From: Coprenecus sp949297365
GTDB taxonomy: Bacteria > Bacteroidota > Bacteroidia > Bacteroidales > UBA932
Direction: 5' to 3'
Length of the DNA: 64,000 nucleotides
Assembly: GCA_963931055.1 (NCBI GenBank)
Contig: OZ006987.1
Location: 2,441,121 to 2,505,120, forward strand
Each line of letters opens with the position of its first letter. Within the stretch, counting starts at the first letter, position 1. Positions 60,605 to 64,000 of the stretch are shown here, in pieces. Below the pieces are notes generated by a model. It made no database searches and was not told the origin of the DNA. It saw only the letters and a program-made list of their open reading frames with translations. Position numbers and translations under genes: made by a program.

Positions 60605-60623
60605 GTATGGACAGTTCCGCTCT
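60605..60623 (+). repeat. internal motif A, copy 1
   Basis: GTATGGACAGTTCCGCTCT. It matches 61635-61653 (GTATGGACTTTTCCGCTCT) at 17 of 19 positions. Confidence 0.55.
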
Positions 60624-60818
60624 CCTCTCCGGGACGGACTTGCTCCGGCTCGGTGAGGGTTTCTCTGGTAGTGCCGGTGATTCGGAGCCTCACCGAATCT
60701 GCGCAGCCGTAAGGCAAGCTGTTTCGGGTGGGATGCTGGCGATGCGGAGGGCTCTGGAGCGGCGAAGGCGGAGCCGGTGCGCTCCAGTGGTCGGGAGGGG
60801 TCGGAGGCGTTGGCCGCA

Positions 60819-60861
60819 GACACCGCTGGAACTGGCTGAAAGCCATCATAAAGGGTGGCGG
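60819..60861 (+). repeat. internal motif B, copy 1, with an inserted hairpin
   Basis: GACACCGCTGGAA (60819-60831) and AAAGGGTGGCGG (60850-60861) are separated by 18 nt that contain the hairpin TGGCT-GAA-AGCCA (60833-60845). In copy 2 (61809-61831) the two halves are joined directly. Confidence 0.55.
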
Positions 60862-60880
60862 CTTGCCGGCACTCCTCTCT

Positions 60881-60952
60881 CTCCTTTGGGAAAGTGGAGA
60901 CGCGGGTACGGAGATAAAGAGGCCTCCGTGCGGATTCACTTTCCCAAAGGAG
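60881..60952. repeat. 16-bp perfect inverted repeat with inner stem
   Basis: CTCCTTTGGGAAAGTG (60881-60896) and CACTTTCCCAAAGGAG (60937-60952) are perfect complements. The enclosed segment has a further stem GTACGGAG / CTCCGTGC. No terminator-like T-run follows on either side. Confidence 0.7.
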
Positions 60953-60963
60953 GTGGAGGCAGA

Positions 60964-61065
60964 TACTTAACATAGTCCGGATTGTGTGATCTGCGGGCGA
61001 AGCCCCTGCCGTCAGGCAGCCCGTCAGGGGCTGTCACACAATTAAGGCTCGGATTATGTTAAGTA
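60964..61065. repeat. nested multi-stem inverted repeat
   Basis: Outer TACTTAACATA (60964-60974) / TATGTTAAGTA (61055-61065), then TCCG / CGGA, then ATTGTGTGA (60981-60989) / TCACACAAT (61034-61042), then AGCCCCTG (61001-61008) / CAGGGGCT (61025-61032). Small inner hairpins GGGC-GAA-GCCC and CTGCC-GTCA-GGCAG are alternatives near the centre. Confidence 0.7.
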
Positions 61066-61634
61066 GATGCCGACTGGCTGACGGCATAGAGCGGAGCGGT
61101 GCCGTCATAAATGAGGAGACGGCGGGGAATTGCTGACTGCTCTTTGTGGATGTGCAGGGAAATCTGCCGTGGGAGGGGGGGGTATGTGTGAGTCTGTTGA
61201 TGTGACGGGAGGCTATGCGGAAGAGGATGCTGTTTTCGATGAGATGGGCTTGGGGAAATGGCTCTTGATAAGTGTCTTGAAGTCCGGCGGTAATGCTGTG
61301 TCTATATATGCCTGACTGTATGGTCCGGGCAGTCTTGTAAATTCCCTGTCGGCTCGTGAGCGGAGCGAACACCGCTGTCGTTCTGAGGACCGCCCGTGAG
61401 TCTTGGGGATTTCGGAGCAGAGTGCGCGTAGTGGAGCCTGAATGACCGGAGGCCCTGGCCGCAGGGAGTGAGGTGGCGGAACGGAGTAAGCGGCGCGGAA
61501 GAAATCCGCAAGTCTCACAGGTCCGAAGTCTGATGGAAGGCATCGGTGGGGACGGCTGCGGAGCAGACGGCTCGACCGATACCGTTTTGTTATTCACTCT
61601 GCCGACCGAGCGGACTTGTCCGGGAGGTGGGCAG

Positions 61635-61653
61635 GTATGGACTTTTCCGCTCT
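61635..61653 (+). repeat. internal motif A, copy 2
   Basis: The partner of 60605-60623, lying inside the loop closed by CTTGTCCG (61615-61622) and CGGACAAG (61672-61679). Confidence 0.55.
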
Positions 61654-61808
61654 GCAAGTCTGATGTCTGAGCGGACAAGAGTGGACGGACGGAGGACGGC
61701 CACGGAGGGTAGTGCAGTCATCAGTCTTGCGTTTTGAGGGGGCTTGTGGATGGGTCAGCGGTGGGACTGCCGCAACGGAGCCTGCGGAGTGAGGACGGGC
61801 GTACGGCT

Positions 61809-61831
61809 GACACCGCTGGAAAGGGTGGCGG
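61809..61831 (+). repeat. internal motif B, copy 2
   Basis: The same two half-motifs as at 60819-60861 without the intervening hairpin. Motif A to motif B distance is 174 nt here and 214 nt in copy 1. Confidence 0.55.
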
Positions 61832-61967
61832 GCATACAGAAAGTGAGGAAGGAAGCCTGCGACCGATCTGACATCCTGTATTGGATGGTCTGTCTCCAAT
61901 GGGTCTATGGGAGGAGGATTGCCGAAGACTGAGACCGATGTCAGGAGATTTTGTACACTTGCTATGT

Positions 61968-63737
61968 TTATATTTTGTTGAGTTCGGCGAGGGTGATAGG
62001 CCGGAGGTCGTAAAGGAGTTCTTTGCCGGTGGTATATTCGCAAAGTTTCTGGGAGAGAAAGGTTTCTTTGTCTTTCTTTCCGATATCGGTTCTTTCGAAA
62101 GCCAGGAGAAGATGTTCGGGGATGGTTTTGCTATCGGATTCGAGGGTGTAGGCCTTGCCGTTTATCCATTCGAAATATAGATAGTGGAATTTGTTTATAT
62201 CTTCGTCCTTTGGGGTCAGGATGAAAAATTCGTATTCCTTGTCGATACTTTTGATGAATAATTCTCTTATGGTGCGGTGGAAGTCGGACTTCCAGTATTC
62301 TTCTTCGTAGCCGGCGTAGGCTGCTATTACAAATAAGAGGTTGACGCTGAATTCCCTGAGGATGAGGGTGTCGCGGTCGAAGATGCGGTCTTCGAAGTGT
62401 TTGTTGGTTCTGGGATATTCGAGGTGCTTCGTTTCATCCCAATATGTCATTGCTATGGAGGGCATGTCAAAGGAGATGTCGTCCTTGGTTACCCGGCTGC
62501 GGATGAAGAAGTTGGGTGTTATATTGTAGCCTTCGGTGTATTTGTCGCGGTAGTGCAGTGTGCCCTCGCTTTTCCCCGGGAGATAGATCTTGTCTATGTG
62601 ATATTGGATGGCATTTTTGGCATAGGTGAACTGCTTGTACAGGGCGACTCCTTCGGGGCGGTTGGCGTCGCTGTAGTATTTGCTGTCACCGATATAGTAG
62701 ATCTCAGTATGGCTACCGATGAGTGATTTGTACGGAAAAATATGGTCAACGAGTTTTCCGTCTTTCTGTTTTTTCAGTTCAGTCACTCCGCGGTCATCGC
62801 TTATGAGACTGTCTATCATTCTTTCGAAGACGGCTTGGAAGTTCCTGACGAGGAGGTATTCTTTTTTTATTTCCGAGTCCGTGGTGTTGTATGTAAAGAA
62901 AGAGTTGAGAAGGCCCCATAGAATTTTGAGGTCGTCCCGGAAGTAGTGGTGGCGGATGCGTTTCATCTCCTTGCTGCCGATTCCGGTGTCAAGGAGACGC
63001 TGGATTTCGGACACAGGCATGAGTTCGTATGGCACTTCGCCCAATTGGATGGGGAATCTGTATTTGTCCCGGAGGTATTGGAGTACTGAGTAGAAGAGTC
63101 TCAGCAGGGTGTCGTCGATATTGATAGTTTTTTCTTTGATAGCAGGTTCGAGATACCATGATTCTCCGTCTTCGATATAGGGCTGGCCTTTGACTGTCTT
63201 GGCCCAGTCTATCTTGTTGCGCCCGCTGTGATTGATGAGACTTATCTGGGTAAAAAGGCTGCGGTGTTCTTTCAGGAAATCCATGAGTTGTATGGAGACA
63301 CTGAGGAAGTCTTTGTCTCTGGCTCCGTCTTCAGGAAGCTGGGAGTCGAGTTCTGCTTCTTCTCCCTTGCTTTCGCCCTCGTGTTCCAGACGGAAGCGGT
63401 CGAGGGCACGGAAAAGCCATAGTCCGAGTTCGGGCAGGAATGAACCTTGGCCGGTTATCTCAAGTGGGTTGTCCGGGTCTTCGGTATCTATGACATTTTC
63501 CGGATAGATGCCTTGAATACCGAGAACATTGAGCTTGTTGCCGTTTTCCTTTATGAGGAATGATTTTGGCAGGATGAATATCGGTCCGGAATATACTTCA
63601 TCGGAGATGAATATGTAGCCTATGCGGTCTGTGTAACGTGTACTCTGATCTTTTCCAAAGTACAGTATCTTCATTTTACCCAAATACGGCTCTATCAAGT
63701 CTGAGCGGTAGGGATAGTTTTCGAAATAGATGCGCAT
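61968..63737 (-). CDS. McrC/LlaJI-like restriction nuclease subunit
   Basis: A 589-residue protein with an N-terminal region of mixed strands and helices and a PD-(D/E)XK-like core around residues 330-400. VFERMIDSLI, then a DHIFPYKSLIG segment, then EIYYIGDSKYYSD (the D-x-K) and a downstream Gln/Lys helix YKQFTYAKNAIQYH. That order is the one seen in McrC, DUF2357 and LlaJI-type nucleases, which act with an AAA+ GTPase/ATPase to cut modified or foreign DNA. The gene starting outside the window and ending 15 bp upstream is the probable motor partner. The family assignment is by motif inspection, so a different nuclease subtype is possible. Confidence 0.55.
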   Translation of the reverse strand: MRIYFENYPYRSDLIEPYLGKMKILYFGKDQSTRYTDRIGYIFISDEVYSGPIFILPKSFLIKENGNKLNVLGIQGIYPENVIDTEDPDNPLEITGQGSFLPELGLWLFRALDRFRLEHEGESKGEEAELDSQLPEDGARDKDFLSVSIQLMDFLKEHRSLFTQISLINHSGRNKIDWAKTVKGQPYIEDGESWYLEPAIKEKTINIDDTLLRLFYSVLQYLRDKYRFPIQLGEVPYELMPVSEIQRLLDTGIGSKEMKRIRHHYFRDDLKILWGLLNSFFTYNTTDSEIKKEYLLVRNFQAVFERMIDSLISDDRGVTELKKQKDGKLVDHIFPYKSLIGSHTEIYYIGDSKYYSDANRPEGVALYKQFTYAKNAIQYHIDKIYLPGKSEGTLHYRDKYTEGYNITPNFFIRSRVTKDDISFDMPSIAMTYWDETKHLEYPRTNKHFEDRIFDRDTLILREFSVNLLFVIAAYAGYEEEYWKSDFHRTIRELFIKSIDKEYEFFILTPKDEDINKFHYLYFEWINGKAYTLESDSKTIPEHLLLAFERTDIGKKDKETFLSQKLCEYTTGKELLYDLRPITLAELNKI

Positions 63738-63752
63738 AGAACAGTGGACGGT

Positions 63753-64000
63753 TTAGTTGGACTCCGAGGTGACTGAATCTTCCTGCTGTGCTGCAGATGA
63801 AGGTGTGTCTGTGTGTTTCTCGCTGTACTTTTTGTCTAAATAGGCGAGGAAGCCTTTGAGAAGCCGCGAATTGTCGTTTCTCGGGCCGTAAAGGTCTGCG
63901 AAGGTGAAATAATCGTGTTCTCCATCTTTAGGCTCGGCAATCCTCATAAAGTAGAGCGGCGAGATACGACGTGAACTATAGAGGTCTTTGCAGACATCGT
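63753..64000 (-). CDS. 3' end of a gene upstream of the nuclease (probable McrB-like partner)
   Basis: The frame is open to the window edge, so only the last 81 or so residues are seen; the ATG at 63947 is internal, since codons upstream remain open (DVCKDLYSSRRISPLYFM). The visible tail ends in LYGPRNDNSRLLKGFLAYLDKKYSEK and a Ser/Gln-rich end. No ATPase motif falls in this part. Partnership with the nuclease is inferred from the 15-bp gap and the known pairing of such nucleases with AAA+ proteins. Confidence 0.5.
   Translation of the reverse strand, partial: DVCKDLYSSRRISPLYFMRIAEPKDGEHDYFTFADLYGPRNDNSRLLKGFLAYLDKKYSEKHTDTPSSAAQQEDSVTSESN

Larger units (their letters stand above)
60177..61967. 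other. 1.8-kb GC-rich stretch without a credible gene, with internal repeats and strong secondary structure
   Basis: Open frames of up to about 240 codons exist on both strands, but all are Arg/Pro/Ser/Gly-rich, overlap one another, and have no recognisable domain or promoter-leader arrangement, as expected for noncoding high-GC DNA. Instead, there are many stems: GGGGAGGATGCG (60326-60337) / CGCATCTTCCCC (60348-60359), TCGGTGAGG / CCTCACCGA near 60650-60695, CTTGTCCG / CGGACAAG at 61615-61679, ATCGGT / ACCGAT at 61542-61580. An ordered pair of motifs appears twice. A large noncoding RNA is my favoured reading. Confidence 0.4.

Noticed and set aside
60214..60975. Overlapping frames of 226 and 241 codons on opposite strands in the GC-rich island
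   Set aside because: Arg/Ser/Pro-rich, no domain, mutually overlapping, and crossed by inverted repeats; best explained as chance frames in GC-rich DNA.
61034..61678. 214-codon minus-strand frame in the GC-rich island
   Set aside because: Low-complexity composition, spans a repeat motif and stems; no protein-like features.

Overview
The window reads as a chromosomal segment of an anaerobic gut- or mouth-type Bacteroidales bacterium. Three things point there: the promoters (TTTG, 19-20 bp, TAnnTTTG), the families present (DUF4954, DUF3575, golvesin-domain amidase, exported flavodoxin, IntDOT-like recombinase), and a lysine-to-butyrate fermentation cluster of the kind found in Bacteroidetes and Fusobacteria. 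The species cannot be named from the sequence alone.

Layout. 1-32,160 is ordinary core genome: PhoH/PIN ATPase and PurL, FolC, NhaD antiporter, nicotinate phosphoribosyltransferase, tRNA-Val, a DUF3575/OmpA-like outer-membrane pair, HtpG, a large cell-wall amidase with VanZ, DUF4954, a HAD hydrolase, an ECF sigma operon, M19 dipeptidase, CinA, PyrD, an XRE regulator, a 536-bp AT-rich gene-free stretch, a QueA-type enzyme, an M28 peptidase, an acyltransferase and MscS.

32,245-47,610 is one long plus-strand operon for lysine fermentation. KamA makes beta-lysine; KamDE (B12 and PLP, with likely maintenance proteins KamB and KamC) makes 3,5-diaminohexanoate; Kdd oxidises it; Kce splits it with acetyl-CoA into 3-aminobutyryl-CoA and acetoacetate; Kal deaminates to crotonyl-CoA; Bcd/EtfAB reduces it to butyryl-CoA; CtfAB moves the CoA to acetoacetate, releasing butyrate. 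Crt and Hbd link crotonyl-CoA and acetoacetyl-CoA. A thiolase and a lysine carrier are not in the window. The last gene, overlapping etfA, encodes an exported serpin.

47,720-52,081 looks like a small integrated element: an MFS and an SMR efflux pair, a divergent Crp/Fnr regulator with tandem operator-like repeats, a small accessory ORF and a frameshifted IntDOT-type integrase, bounded by near-identical 14-mers. Core-like genes follow (K+ channel, flavin reductase-like protein, exported flavodoxin, nicotinamidase, tRNA-Arg).

From tRNA-Arg to the window end is an accessory island: three colinear paralogs of an unrecognised protein family plus one unrelated unknown, a candidate structured RNA, an AT-rich lipoprotein gene, a 1.8-kb GC-rich stretch with no credible gene but long nested inverted repeats and two copies of an ordered motif pair, and a McrC/LlaJI-like restriction nuclease with the tail of its upstream partner. 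The GC-rich noncoding stretch and the paralog array are the best candidates for something undescribed.
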